From positions 124,001 to 188,000 of the forward strand of contig JBIIAO010000001.1 of assembly GCA_044239865.1 (NCBI GenBank): a DNA stretch of 64,000 nucleotides, given 5' to 3'. The position numbers and the translations under genes were made by a program. Positions 25,643 through 34,340 of this stretch are shown here, piece after piece. Position 1 is the first letter of the stretch. Each line of letters begins with the position of its first letter. The DNA is from CAIZGX01 sp044239865 (lineage in GTDB: Bacteria; Bacteroidota; Bacteroidia; Flavobacteriales_D; Sanyastnellaceae). Under the pieces are notes generated by a model. That model had not been told where the DNA came from. It saw nothing but the letters and a program-made list of their open reading frames with translations, and made no database searches.

Positions 25643-27469
25643 GTGAAAATCATCGGTAAATTTATTTTTGTTTTTATCCTGCTTTCGTCAACTTTTAGCA
25701 CTTTCGGGCAGTGTTTTGATTTTGTGAACGAAAAATTTCCGTCTGAAATTATTGAAGTTCATTTAGAAATGTCGTTTGAAAGGAATAGAGAAGATAAGGC
25801 TAAGGAGGATCTTAAGATTAAACTTCGGACGGAAATGTCGGAAAAAATATTGAGCACAGTTAAATCACAAACGACCAGTGAAGTCGTCGAGACAAACAAT
25901 AAGTTCTCTTCTTACTTTGATTCGCACGTTGATATTCAGTCGTCTTCAAATTTGAGCTATGGAAATTTTAGTTTTTGTGAAGACAAGAGTGAGAAAAAGG
26001 TTTATGGGCGATTTACTATCAATAAGTCGCAGTTAGCCAAGGCGAATTATGCAGATTGTTTAAGCGCAATAAAAGGACTAAGTAGTGAGATTAGTGCCGT
26101 TTACAATTCTTCGAATAATGTAGATGCAAGCACTTACAAAAAGAGGTTGGACATGTTGGCTTCCCACAAGAAAACTTCTATTTATTTAGATCCTGAAATT
26201 GATGTTACAAGCTTTGACAATTATTACGATGAGTGTCAGAAATCAATAGCGAAATTGAATCAAACTCAAGTGCAGTTGCATTACGAAGAGGAGATGGGAG
26301 TTGTGAGTGATTCATTGGGTTTGGAGAGATTCAACTATGCAATTCGAACCCTAAGAAGACTTGAGAAGCAGTTCAGAAATGACCCTGTCATTCAAGAAGA
26401 GCTCCAATTAGCTGAATCGAAATACAAAAATAAGCTCAAGAGGGATGTAGCATTGTTTGAATCAAATTCGAGGTATGAGTCGGCATTGAAAGAAATTGAT
26501 GAGTATTGCGCTTTGCTTTCTTGTGAGAATGAAATCAAAGAATTGAAAACTCAAATTCAGATGGCTTACTTTGACCAGGTTTATGTTCAGCTCGAAAACG
26601 CGATTGAGATGGGATTGGAAACCGAGATTAAAAGATTTAAATTACAAATAGATAAGCTGAAAGACGTTAACCTCAAGAAGTACATTGAAATTCAGAACAA
26701 ATGCACCGATTATGAGCGCAACAAGCATTTGGAAGAGGCAAAGGTGCTCGTTAATCAAAGAAATTATCAAGGTGCTTACGACCTCTTAAAAGGTTTAGAA
26801 AATACTTATGGAAAGTCAGATCCAGGAATTACTCAATTAAAGAAAAAAGTAGGAAGTCATATTGTTAGAGATTTGGTGAAACAGGAAAAGAAGAATCGTC
26901 CTTTTAATTATTCTTTTCAACTAGGGGCGGAGCTTTTTTCTAATGAGATTTTATTAGATTCAATTCGGAATTTTCAAGTAACGAATTGGAATTTCGCATA
27001 TTCAGGTGGGCTTTATAAAATGTATAATACCGCAAAATACGGCGATCATAACCTCGGTCATAAGGTTAAATATGCGGATGTAATTGGTTTGAAATTCACG
27101 TATTTCGATTATCCGTCTACGTTTTACACTGGAGTGGGAGACACCTCTTTGATGGTTCGCTCCAATCAATACGCTTATCAATTGTGCATAGACGGATTGT
27201 CCGCGAGATTTCTGCATTATTCTTTTGGCGTGAAATACCAAGACGTTAACACACTTTCAAAGAATTGGAGCAAACCAAGTGAATATTACGGTTCATTGGG
27301 TCTTAGAATTGGGATACGAAAGATTAATTGGATTACTGATATAGGATTTCGAACGCAGTTTGAAGGGCAAGCGAATTTTCAGGTGAGCACCGGTCTTTAC
27401 TATCGAATGGATTTCGATCGGAAATTTGGAAGAAGAGATAGGCTAGCATGTAAGTCTAAATTGAAATAA
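25643..27469 (+). CDS. Large exported protein with helical middle and barrel-like end
   Basis: 608 residues starting at GTG. A signal peptide is cut near FSTFGQ. Residues about 30-150 alternate charged and small residues and resemble LPP20-type domains, though this is only an impression. Residues about 150-440 are Lys/Glu-rich helices with TPR-like spacing. The last 165 residues are aromatic and strand-rich (SFQLGAELFSNE ... GLYYRMDFDRKFGRR), like an outer-membrane barrel. Function unknown. It may be co-transcribed with the PLP enzyme before it. A bidirectional terminator follows. Confidence 0.75.
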   Translation: MKIIGKFIFVFILLSSTFSTFGQCFDFVNEKFPSEIIEVHLEMSFERNREDKAKEDLKIKLRTEMSEKILSTVKSQTTSEVVETNNKFSSYFDSHVDIQSSSNLSYGNFSFCEDKSEKKVYGRFTINKSQLAKANYADCLSAIKGLSSEISAVYNSSNNVDASTYKKRLDMLASHKKTSIYLDPEIDVTSFDNYYDECQKSIAKLNQTQVQLHYEEEMGVVSDSLGLERFNYAIRTLRRLEKQFRNDPVIQEELQLAESKYKNKLKRDVALFESNSRYESALKEIDEYCALLSCENEIKELKTQIQMAYFDQVYVQLENAIEMGLETEIKRFKLQIDKLKDVNLKKYIEIQNKCTDYERNKHLEEAKVLVNQRNYQGAYDLLKGLENTYGKSDPGITQLKKKVGSHIVRDLVKQEKKNRPFNYSFQLGAELFSNEILLDSIRNFQVTNWNFAYSGGLYKMYNTAKYGDHNLGHKVKYADVIGLKFTYFDYPSTFYTGVGDTSLMVRSNQYAYQLCIDGLSARFLHYSFGVKYQDVNTLSKNWSKPSEYYGSLGLRIGIRKINWITDIGFRTQFEGQANFQVSTGLYYRMDFDRKFGRRDRLACKSKLK

Positions 27470-27470
27470 A

Positions 27471-27498
27471 AAAAACGCCCGCATTCGCGGGCGTTTTT
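27471..27498. terminator. Bidirectional terminator
   Basis: Stem CGCCCGC/GCGGGCG with loop ATTC, flanked by A5 and T5 runs, so it works on both strands. It lies between the convergent exported-protein gene and rny. Confidence 0.93.
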
Positions 27499-27517
27499 GT
27501 TCGTCTTATGTAAAATA

Positions 27518-29062
27518 TTATCTCGCAATTCCCACAGCACGTTTTTCACGGATAACCGTTACACGCACTTGGCCAGGATATGTCATTTCAGTTTCAATAC
27601 GTGATGCCAATGAAATGGCTAACGCATCTGCCTGATCATCTGTTACGTGATCAGCTTCAACCATTACACGCAATTCACGACCCGCTTGAATAGCGAAGGA
27701 TTTAGATACGCCAGGATATTCCAAAGCTAAATTCTCTAAATCGCGCAAACGCTGAATGTAGGCTTCAACCACTTCACGACGAGCACCCGGACGAGCGCCT
27801 GATATAGCATCGCAAACTTGAATAATTGGCGCAAGTAAGGTTTTCATTTCAACCTCGTCGTGGTGAGCGCCAATAGCGTTACATACGTCAGGTTTTTCAC
27901 CATACTTCTCTGCCAGCTTCATACCCAATACTGCGTGCGGCAATTCGCTTTCAGTGTCTGGTACTTTTCCAATGTCGTGAAGCAATCCTGCTCTGCGCGC
28001 AGCTTTCGGATTCAATCCCAATTCGCTTGCCATGGTAGCACAAAGGTTGGCTACTTCGCGGCTGTGCTGCAATAAGTTTTGTCCGTAAGAAGAACGATAC
28101 TTCATACGTCCAACCATGCGAACCAATTCACTGTGAAGGCCGTGAATACCCATTTCAATACAGGTACGCTTTCCAACTTCAACTATCTCCTCTTCAATGT
28201 TCTTACTCACCTTTGCAACAACCTCTTCAATACGCGCTGGGTGAATACGTCCGTCTGTAACTAATTGGTGAAGAGAAAGACGAGCGATCTCTCTACGCAC
28301 TGGATCGAAACAAGAAAGGACAATCGCCTCTGGCGTGTCGTCTACAATAATTTCAACTCCGGTAGCCGCTTCCAGCGCACGAATGTTACGTCCTTCACGA
28401 CCAATGATACGTCCTTTGATTTCGTCGTTTTCAATATTGAAAACAGAAACACTGTTCTCCACCGCATGCTCAACGGCAGTGCGTTGAATGGTCTGAATAA
28501 CAATTTTCTTCGCTTCTTGATTCGCCTTCAATTTCGCTTCGTCTACAATTCCTTGAATTTGCGAAGCGCATGCGTTACGCGCATCTTCCTTCAACATATC
28601 CATCAATTGTGCTTTAGCATCATCGGCAGAAAGTTTAGAAAGGTCCTCTAATTGAGCGATGATTTTTTGTGACGATTTTTCTAAATCTCCAGACTTCTTT
28701 TCATTCAATTCGATCAACTTCGTCGCGTTTTCTTTTTGAGCATCAGCCTCTTTTTCTTTGCGCTTCAGTTGTTCTTGTTGTTGTGAAATTTCGCGCTCGC
28801 GATTTTTAATGCGGTCTTCCGCTTGTTTCACTTTGTTGTTTTTTTCGCCAACCTCACGGTCGTGTTGCGACTTCATCTCCAAAAACTTCTCTTTGGCTTG
28901 AAGAATTTTCTTCTCTTTAAGGGTTTCTCCTTCTTTCTTCGCTTCTTCAATAATGCCGTCTTTCTTAGACTTCAAAGCACCATTTAAAACAAAGTAGGTA
29001 AGAAGAGCACCACTGATTACTCCGGTAATTGAGCAAACAATAATCAATACACTGCCATCCAT
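27518..29062 (-). CDS. rny: Ribonuclease Y
   Basis: 514 residues, full length. It is a membrane-anchored endoribonuclease that starts mRNA decay. In order: an N-terminal membrane helix (about 4-26), a long charged coiled coil (30-130), a KH domain (IIGREGRNIRALEAATGVEI), and an HD domain with the metal motif LLHDIGK and further His/Asp residues (HAVLGMKLAEKYG, GAHHDE). Its start lies in the folded intergenic region after zapA, and a TACTTTTA word ends four bases before the ATG. A terminator follows. Confidence 0.97.
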   Translation of the reverse strand: MDGSVLIIVCSITGVISGALLTYFVLNGALKSKKDGIIEEAKKEGETLKEKKILQAKEKFLEMKSQHDREVGEKNNKVKQAEDRIKNREREISQQQEQLKRKEKEADAQKENATKLIELNEKKSGDLEKSSQKIIAQLEDLSKLSADDAKAQLMDMLKEDARNACASQIQGIVDEAKLKANQEAKKIVIQTIQRTAVEHAVENSVSVFNIENDEIKGRIIGREGRNIRALEAATGVEIIVDDTPEAIVLSCFDPVRREIARLSLHQLVTDGRIHPARIEEVVAKVSKNIEEEIVEVGKRTCIEMGIHGLHSELVRMVGRMKYRSSYGQNLLQHSREVANLCATMASELGLNPKAARRAGLLHDIGKVPDTESELPHAVLGMKLAEKYGEKPDVCNAIGAHHDEVEMKTLLAPIIQVCDAISGARPGARREVVEAYIQRLRDLENLALEYPGVSKSFAIQAGRELRVMVEADHVTDDQADALAISLASRIETEMTYPGQVRVTVIREKRAVGIAR

Positions 29063-29141
29063 ACTATAAAAGTATTAGTGTTCCACATGCGGACGTTCGG
29101 GTCCGTTTCCTAAAGCAGAGGGGGGGGAGAGTATAGTGGAT
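29057..29141 (-). ncRNA. Structured RNA between zapA and rny, 6S-Flavo candidate
   Basis: On the minus strand the stretch from the last base of the zapA stop to the rny start folds as one unit. ATCCA-CTATA (29141-29132) pairs with TATAG (29068-29064) and TGGAT (29061-29057). A large internal loop with a run of eight C follows. A terminal hairpin CGGAC/GTCCG (29105-29101 with 29094-29090) has a six-base loop. A closing stem, central bubble and terminal stem is the 6S layout, and a 6S-Flavo family is known in this phylum. It could also be a leader structure hiding the rny start codon. Confidence 0.45.
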
Positions 29142-29500
29142 TAGTTCGCCAAGTAACCGTCTACGAGATTCTCTAATGCTGAGAATTGCTCTGTATAATC
29201 GGGTGCGGCAGCTTCTTTTTCAATCAGAACTTCTTTCTCAACAATGACTTCCTTTTCCACCACAACCTCAACGGTTTTTTCTATAACCTGGGCAGGGGTG
29301 TTGTTTAGTTTAGTAATGATTTGTAAAGCCGCCATGGCTAGTAAATCTCCTCTGTCTTTTACACCATAGTTTTTTTGAAACATTGAAACGGCCTCTTCCA
29401 ATTGCAACTCTGCTTTGCGGATTGAAGCTTCCTCAGAAGCCTTCACCGACAGAGGGTAATTTTTACCAGCAATGGATATTTGTAAGGTTACTTCGCTCAT
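29141..29500 (-). CDS. zapA: Cell division protein ZapA
   Basis: 119 residues. ZapA binds FtsZ and bundles its filaments at midcell. The N-terminal domain shows the family pattern (TLQISIAGKNYPLSV, EEASIRKAELQLEEAV, RGDLLAMAALQI). The C-terminal coiled coil is Val/Glu-rich with repeated VEKEV words. It lies seven bases after the coiled-coil gene and before rny, the common Bacteroidetes order. Confidence 0.92.
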   Translation of the reverse strand: MSEVTLQISIAGKNYPLSVKASEEASIRKAELQLEEAVSMFQKNYGVKDRGDLLAMAALQIITKLNNTPAQVIEKTVEVVVEKEVIVEKEVLIEKEAAAPDYTEQFSALENLVDGYLAN

Positions 29501-29507
29501 TGTTCCA

Positions 29508-29801
29508 CTATTTGTTTAATAGTAAAAGACATTCGTCTATCTCTTTTACCAATGCGTTGATTCTCTGCTTAGTTGAATGAACATGATCTATTTGTGTTTC
29601 ATTCCTCAACGATTGGGTTGCTTCTAACTCTTCTATTTTAACATTTAAGTCCTCAATCTGCGATTGGAGACCCTTGTTGATTTTGTATACCGAGGCTAAT
29701 TCTTCGTTTACTTTAGCTAATGCGTTTACTGCATTGCGCTTAGATTCACCTAATTCGTGAATTTTTGCTGTAAGTGTTTCAAAGTGTTGAGCCGATTCCA
29801 T
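29508..29801 (-). CDS. Small coiled-coil protein upstream of zapA
   Basis: 97 residues from the Met at 29801, nearly all heptad-type helix (HFETLTAKIHELGES, KGLQSQIEDLNVKIEELEA). The frame extends to 29831, but the promoter box overlaps that start. Position before zapA and the short coiled-coil form recall ZapB or similar FtsZ-ring accessory proteins. That is inference from context, not a family match. Confidence 0.75.
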   Translation of the reverse strand: MESAQHFETLTAKIHELGESKRNAVNALAKVNEELASVYKINKGLQSQIEDLNVKIEELEATQSLRNETQIDHVHSTKQRINALVKEIDECLLLLNK

Positions 29802-29830
29802 AAATACGTATAGCTTTTGTTGAAGCGTCA

Positions 29831-29838
29831 CAAAGTTA
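29831..29838 (-). promoter_or_regulatory. -7 box TAACTTTG of the zapA operon
   Basis: A perfect TAnnTTTG on the minus strand, 29 bases before the ATG at 29801. It rules out the upstream Met at 29831. No -33 TTG is evident. Confidence 0.5.
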
Positions 29839-29939
29839 GTTAAAAAGAGTCCATAGCCCTTCGCTTTTTTTACGCGGGCGTTGTGAATAAAATTTCACGC
29901 ATAACGAACGCCTTTGGTGTTTTTCACCCATTTTGCACT

Positions 29940-31631
29940 ATGACTTCCAGTAAACTAAAAAATAAACTTCTCGTTGCTTTGCTTTTTAGCGTTTCGCTAA
30001 GTTTTGCACAAGCTCCAAAATGGAATTGCGGATCTCCTTTAGATATTCCTCTTCATCTCGCGGGGTCTTTTGCCGAGATTCGGTCGAATCATTTTCATTC
30101 AGGACTGGATTTAAGAACAAATGAGCGAGAGGGGCTCCTGGTATTCGCGTCCGGTGATGGGTATGTTTCTCGGGTTAAGATTTCTCCGGTTGGATACGGC
30201 AAGGCAATTTATATAAGCCACCCTGAAGGATACACCACCGTATACGGACATCTACAAAAGTTCAGTCCGCGATTAGATTCATTGGTGAGGTTGCAACATT
30301 TTGCAAAGGAATCGTATGATTTGGATTGGTATCCGAAAGAAGGGCAAGTAAAAATTTCTAGGGGAGAGGTCATTGCGCTCAGTGGAAATTCAGGCTCAAG
30401 CTCAGGACCACACGTGCATTTTGAAGTGCGCGAGAATGGAACAGACTTATGTTTAGATCCGATTTCATTCGGATTGCCAGTGCTTGATACGTTAGCTCCT
30501 GCCCTAGAATCTTTCAGCGCTTGGTCGGGAAGAGCGGCGAGTGAGTTGAGCCAAAGTTTTCTTCCCGAAATTGCAAGCTTTACACGAGGCAAAGGTTCCT
30601 CTAGAGATCAGCCCCTTGTCATTGAAAAAGGAAATCTTGAATTAGCTGTTCGTATTATTGATAGATATGTGAAAGGCAGTGGTGAATGCGGAGTGCAGTC
30701 GATTCGTGTTAAAGTAGATGGTGCCTTGTTGTATTCGATGCAAATTCAATCGGTGAATTTCAATACCACGAAAGCGATTAATGGATTTGTTCCCATGGGA
30801 ATTTATAAATCGAAATCAGGGCAGTGGTACCGTTGTTCCTTGCCCGAAGTGCAGCATTTAAAAAACGAAGTCAAGAGCAATTACACTCCAATAAATATCC
30901 AAGACACTGCTGTTCACGAGGTGGTGTTTGAGGCCGAAGATTGGAATGGCAAGATAACAACAGCAAACGGATATGTATGCGCAATGAAGGCGCCTTGGAA
31001 AAGGTCTTCAAAAGATAAATTAATTCCAGCTGGTGAAGAGAAAGTTGTCACTTTTAAGGGCGGGAGCCTTGTCTTTCAGAGTTCGAGTTTGTTTGACGAT
31101 GTTTATTTGCAAATGATAGAGCGTGTTCATGATTCGCTAATGCCTCCGGTCGTGGATATTGGTCATTCAGGTATTGCACTTTACACCCCGGTGAAGGTTA
31201 AATTCGATTTAAGTAGAACTTCATTAGAGCGAAGAAAGAAGGTGGTGGTGGTTCAAGGCGAAGGTGCAAGTAGAAAGTCAATAGGCGGGTCCGTTGAAGG
31301 TATGAGCATTGTCGCAACGGCTTCTTCTTTGGGAATATTCTCGTATGCCACCGATAATGAATCGCCGAGCATAGATTTCGTTAGTCAGATTCTGCCAAAG
31401 AGTGGGGCGAAGGGAAACATTAGACTTACAGTGCGTGACGGGCTAAGCGGAATTTCAACCATTCGTCCAACCCTTGATAATAAATGGTTATATTACGAGT
31501 ACGATGCGAAGAACAACGCGGTATTTGTTGAGTTACCTGCATCAATGAGTGACGGCTTGCCACACAAGTTCAATCTCAAGGTGATTGACAAAGTAGGAAA
31601 CGAATTCAGTTTTAAAAAGTCTTTTAACTAA
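29940..31631 (+). CDS. M23-family metallopeptidase
   Basis: 563 residues from the Met at 29940. The GTG at 29883 is less likely, since only the later start gives a clean signal peptide (cut near SFAQA). The LytM/M23 zinc site is visible: H53-x-x-x-D57 in HFHSGLDLR and the H-V-H pair in GPHVHFEVREN. These are glycyl-glycine or DD-endopeptidases of murein, acting in the periplasm or on secreted targets. About 350 residues after the catalytic domain are strand-rich and unassigned. The stop overlaps the convergent amidohydrolase gene by eight bases. Confidence 0.88.
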   Translation: MTSSKLKNKLLVALLFSVSLSFAQAPKWNCGSPLDIPLHLAGSFAEIRSNHFHSGLDLRTNEREGLLVFASGDGYVSRVKISPVGYGKAIYISHPEGYTTVYGHLQKFSPRLDSLVRLQHFAKESYDLDWYPKEGQVKISRGEVIALSGNSGSSSGPHVHFEVRENGTDLCLDPISFGLPVLDTLAPALESFSAWSGRAASELSQSFLPEIASFTRGKGSSRDQPLVIEKGNLELAVRIIDRYVKGSGECGVQSIRVKVDGALLYSMQIQSVNFNTTKAINGFVPMGIYKSKSGQWYRCSLPEVQHLKNEVKSNYTPINIQDTAVHEVVFEAEDWNGKITTANGYVCAMKAPWKRSSKDKLIPAGEEKVVTFKGGSLVFQSSSLFDDVYLQMIERVHDSLMPPVVDIGHSGIALYTPVKVKFDLSRTSLERRKKVVVVQGEGASRKSIGGSVEGMSIVATASSLGIFSYATDNESPSIDFVSQILPKSGAKGNIRLTVRDGLSGISTIRPTLDNKWLYYEYDAKNNAVFVELPASMSDGLPHKFNLKVIDKVGNEFSFKKSFN

Positions 31632-32631
31632 AGAAACTTTTCGGAAGATCGAGCCACTCCAATGCAGAACCGTGCATAATGTTTTCTAAATCGGATTGTT
31701 CCAATTGCATTTCTTCAATGAATTGACCAATATGCAAATCGCCCAATGGAAAGGGGTAGTCGGTTCCCAATGCAATTTTTTTCGTAGACTGCTTTGTCAT
31801 GATGTAACGAAGTAAATCGCCATCGTGTGTTGCACTATCGATCCAAAATTTATTCAAGTAGTGACTGGGCGGAACGTTGTTGTCCAATGCAACTAGGTCA
31901 GGTCTGCAATTGAATCCGTGTTCAATTCTTCCCAATGTTGGAATGAATGAACCACCGGCATGGGCAAACAAAAAGCGAAGCTTCGGGAATTTTTCTAGAA
32001 CACCGGAAAATATCAATGAGCAAAGTGCGCGTGTGGTTTCAGCGGGCATACCAACGAGCCAAGGAAGCCAGTATTTCTTCATGTCGTTTTCTCCCATCAT
32101 TTCCCACGGGTGAACCATAACGCACATGCTTAACTCTTCACAAGCTTTCCACAGTGGAAGAAATTTTTCATCGCTCAAATTTGTTCCGTTGATGTTCGAT
32201 CCAATTTGAATTCCACGAAATCCTATTTTTTTCGCGCGTTCCAATTCAACAAGAGCCATTGGAATGTCGTTCATGGGAAGCGTTGCCAAACCCACATAGT
32301 TTTTCGGATGCTCTTCCACAATCATTGCAATATGATCATTTAGAAACTCAGAAACTTTGCGCGTGTGCTCGGGTTTCGCCCAATAAGAAAACAAAACAGG
32401 GATGGTGCAAACCACTTGAACTTGCGTGTTGTATTTCGCATATTCATCAATGCGCAAAACAGGGTCCCAACAATTCGATTCAATTTCACGGAAGAACTGA
32501 TCGCCTTGCATCATGCGCGCAAAGCCACTTCTGTGATGGTCAAGGTGAATGAATTTTCCATAGCCGAACTCCTTACTCCAATTGGGTAAGTGATCGGGCA
32601 TGATGTGGGTGTGGGTGTCTATTTTTAGCAC
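31624..32631 (-). CDS. ACMSD-like amidohydrolase
   Basis: 335 residues, GTG start. The metal site H7-T-H9 at the N-terminus, VHPWEMMG, FAHAGGSF and GTDYPFP give the amidohydrolase set of the aminocarboxymuconate-semialdehyde decarboxylase group, and the whole length resembles ACMSD, which removes CO2 from the semialdehyde made in tryptophan breakdown by the kynurenine route. No other kynurenine gene lies in the window, so a related decarboxylase or hydrolase role is possible. Cytoplasmic. Confidence 0.85.
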   Translation of the reverse strand: MLKIDTHTHIMPDHLPNWSKEFGYGKFIHLDHHRSGFARMMQGDQFFREIESNCWDPVLRIDEYAKYNTQVQVVCTIPVLFSYWAKPEHTRKVSEFLNDHIAMIVEEHPKNYVGLATLPMNDIPMALVELERAKKIGFRGIQIGSNINGTNLSDEKFLPLWKACEELSMCVMVHPWEMMGENDMKKYWLPWLVGMPAETTRALCSLIFSGVLEKFPKLRFLFAHAGGSFIPTLGRIEHGFNCRPDLVALDNNVPPSHYLNKFWIDSATHDGDLLRYIMTKQSTKKIALGTDYPFPLGDLHIGQFIEEMQLEQSDLENIMHGSALEWLDLPKSFFS

Positions 32632-32648
32632 GGCGGTTTTACGTGAGG

Positions 32649-32656
32649 CGAAGTTA
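32649..32656 (-). promoter_or_regulatory. -7 box TAACTTCG of the ACMSD-like gene
   Basis: TAnnTTyG on the minus strand, 17 bases before the GTG start at 32631. No -33 TTG seen. Confidence 0.35.
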
Positions 32657-32666
32657 ACGCTTTCTT

Positions 32667-34286
32667 TTATTCTTTTTTTACTCGGCGTAAATCGAGCATG
32701 TTCACTGAATTCGTTGGGAATTTTTTAATGTTCGAGCGAATGAAGTGCATGACTTGGTCGTAGTATAGCGGTATAATCGGCGTTTCGGAATTAATAATTT
32801 CTTCGAGCTCTTTGCTATAGATAAGCGTGCTGTCTGTTGAATTCGTTTTGCCCATCTTTGAATAAATCTTGTCGTAGGCCGCACTCGAAAAATGTGTGTA
32901 ATTAGGACCATTCGGCGTAAATCGTGAAGTGGTGAAAACGGAATAGAAGTTTTCAGGATGCGCGTAATCGGCTAACCAACTTTTTCTGAAAACAGAAAGC
33001 TGGCATTTAGAGGCCTGATCTCGAAATGCCGATCCTTGAAGTTGTTGAATCTCACACGGTATGCCAATTTGTTGCCATTCGTGTTGGATGTATTCCATCA
33101 GGTCGGCATAATCGCTAGTGGTATTCAAGATAATAGTTGGAAGATTTCTTCCATTTGGAAATCCTGCTTCTGCTAATAAATCAAGTGCTTGTTTTTTGTT
33201 GAAGGAAATGAGTTGTTCCGTATTCAAGTTTTTCGCAGCGGCTGGAGAACAGAATCCGAAGTCAGCAGGAATAACCGTGTTGTTTCGCAAATGCTTCACC
33301 ATGTCTTTTTTGTTTATGGAAAGGTGAAGGGCCATTCTTACGCGAGGGTCAAGCAATGCCTTGTTTGTTTGAAGGGAAGGGTCTACAACGAAACCTAAGT
33401 AGTCAGTTTTAATGAAAGGTGTTTTTTGCAAGTACAATTGAGAACTATAAGCGCTCGATAAATTCCCATTGGGGTCGAGCAATTCATCTTTGAAGGCGTT
33501 ATGAATGCCACTCATGAAGTCGTACTTGCCTTGAAGCAAACCTTGGTATTCAGCGGACATGTCTTTTACGAAATCTATTTTCACAGCATCTAAATAGGGA
33601 AGGGCATTTCCAAATTCATCTTTCAGATAGTAATTCGGATTTTTATGAAAGACGAGCGCAACGTTTTCATACCAGAATGCAAATTGAAAGGGACCGCATC
33701 CAACAGGATGGTTTCGAAAATCGGTTCCATACTTTTCAAGAGCTTCGTGCGGAACAATGTTGGCGTACTGCGTGGTTAGCAAACCGAGGAACGGAGCGAA
33801 TGGTTCTTTAAGTTGAATAATGAATGTTGAATCGTTCGGTGCGGAGAATCCATTCTCTTGAACTTTTTCGAAAATCCATTTGCCTGGAGAAGCAAGAGTG
33901 TTGTCTAATATTCTATTGAAGGAATAAACAGCATCTGCGGCCACGACTTTCCGACCATTTTCATTGGGGAAGCAGGCGTTGTTTTGAAAGTGGACGTCGT
34001 TGCGAAGAGTAAAGGTGTAAGTAAGTAAATTTTCTGAGATTGAGAATGACTTTGCAACAGAAGGAACAATTTGCAACGAATCATTCAATTCAACAAGCCC
34101 GTCGAACAATTGATTGGTGGCCCACATGATTTCAAGATCGCGCGCAAAGGCCGGGTCAAGCGATGTTATGCCATTGCTTTCGTTGTAACAAAAAACATTT
34201 TTATTGTCGCTGCGTTTTGTTCCACAAGAGACAAACACAAAGAGAACAAGGACACTTCCGAAAAATATGTTTCCGTTAAATTTCAT
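32667..34286 (-). CDS. Peptide-type ABC transporter substrate-binding lipoprotein (SBP family 5)
   Basis: 539 residues. The lipoprotein signal peptide ends in FVSC with Cys21. The N-terminal part shows the family pattern (GITSLDPAFARDLEIMW, NQLFDGLVE, LRNDVHF, NRILD) and the rest keeps the DppA/OppA layout (NIVPHEALEKYG, HPVGCGPFQF, LDPRVRMALHLSINK). It should bind oligopeptides or similar ligands. No permease or ATPase gene is near, so its transporter is elsewhere. A TATTTTTG box ends five bases before the ATG. Confidence 0.9.
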   Translation of the reverse strand: MKFNGNIFFGSVLVLFVFVSCGTKRSDNKNVFCYNESNGITSLDPAFARDLEIMWATNQLFDGLVELNDSLQIVPSVAKSFSISENLLTYTFTLRNDVHFQNNACFPNENGRKVVAADAVYSFNRILDNTLASPGKWIFEKVQENGFSAPNDSTFIIQLKEPFAPFLGLLTTQYANIVPHEALEKYGTDFRNHPVGCGPFQFAFWYENVALVFHKNPNYYLKDEFGNALPYLDAVKIDFVKDMSAEYQGLLQGKYDFMSGIHNAFKDELLDPNGNLSSAYSSQLYLQKTPFIKTDYLGFVVDPSLQTNKALLDPRVRMALHLSINKKDMVKHLRNNTVIPADFGFCSPAAAKNLNTEQLISFNKKQALDLLAEAGFPNGRNLPTIILNTTSDYADLMEYIQHEWQQIGIPCEIQQLQGSAFRDQASKCQLSVFRKSWLADYAHPENFYSVFTTSRFTPNGPNYTHFSSAAYDKIYSKMGKTNSTDSTLIYSKELEEIINSETPIIPLYYDQVMHFIRSNIKKFPTNSVNMLDLRRVKKE

Positions 34287-34291
34287 TCAAA

Positions 34292-34299
34292 CAAAAATA
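34292..34299 (-). promoter_or_regulatory. -7 box TATTTTTG, 5 bases from ATG
   Basis: A perfect TAnnTTTG on the minus strand ending five bases before the start at 34286. It is divergent from the box at 34329. Confidence 0.5.
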
Positions 34300-34328
34300 G
34301 AGTAGGTGGAAGTAGAATTGTTCTGTTC

Positions 34329-34336
34329 TACTTTTG
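34329..34336 (+). promoter_or_regulatory. -7 box TACTTTTG, 4 bases from ATG
   Basis: A perfect TAnnTTTG ending four bases before the start at 34341. The two divergent start codons lie only 54 bases apart. Confidence 0.5.
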
Positions 34337-34340
34337 AGTT

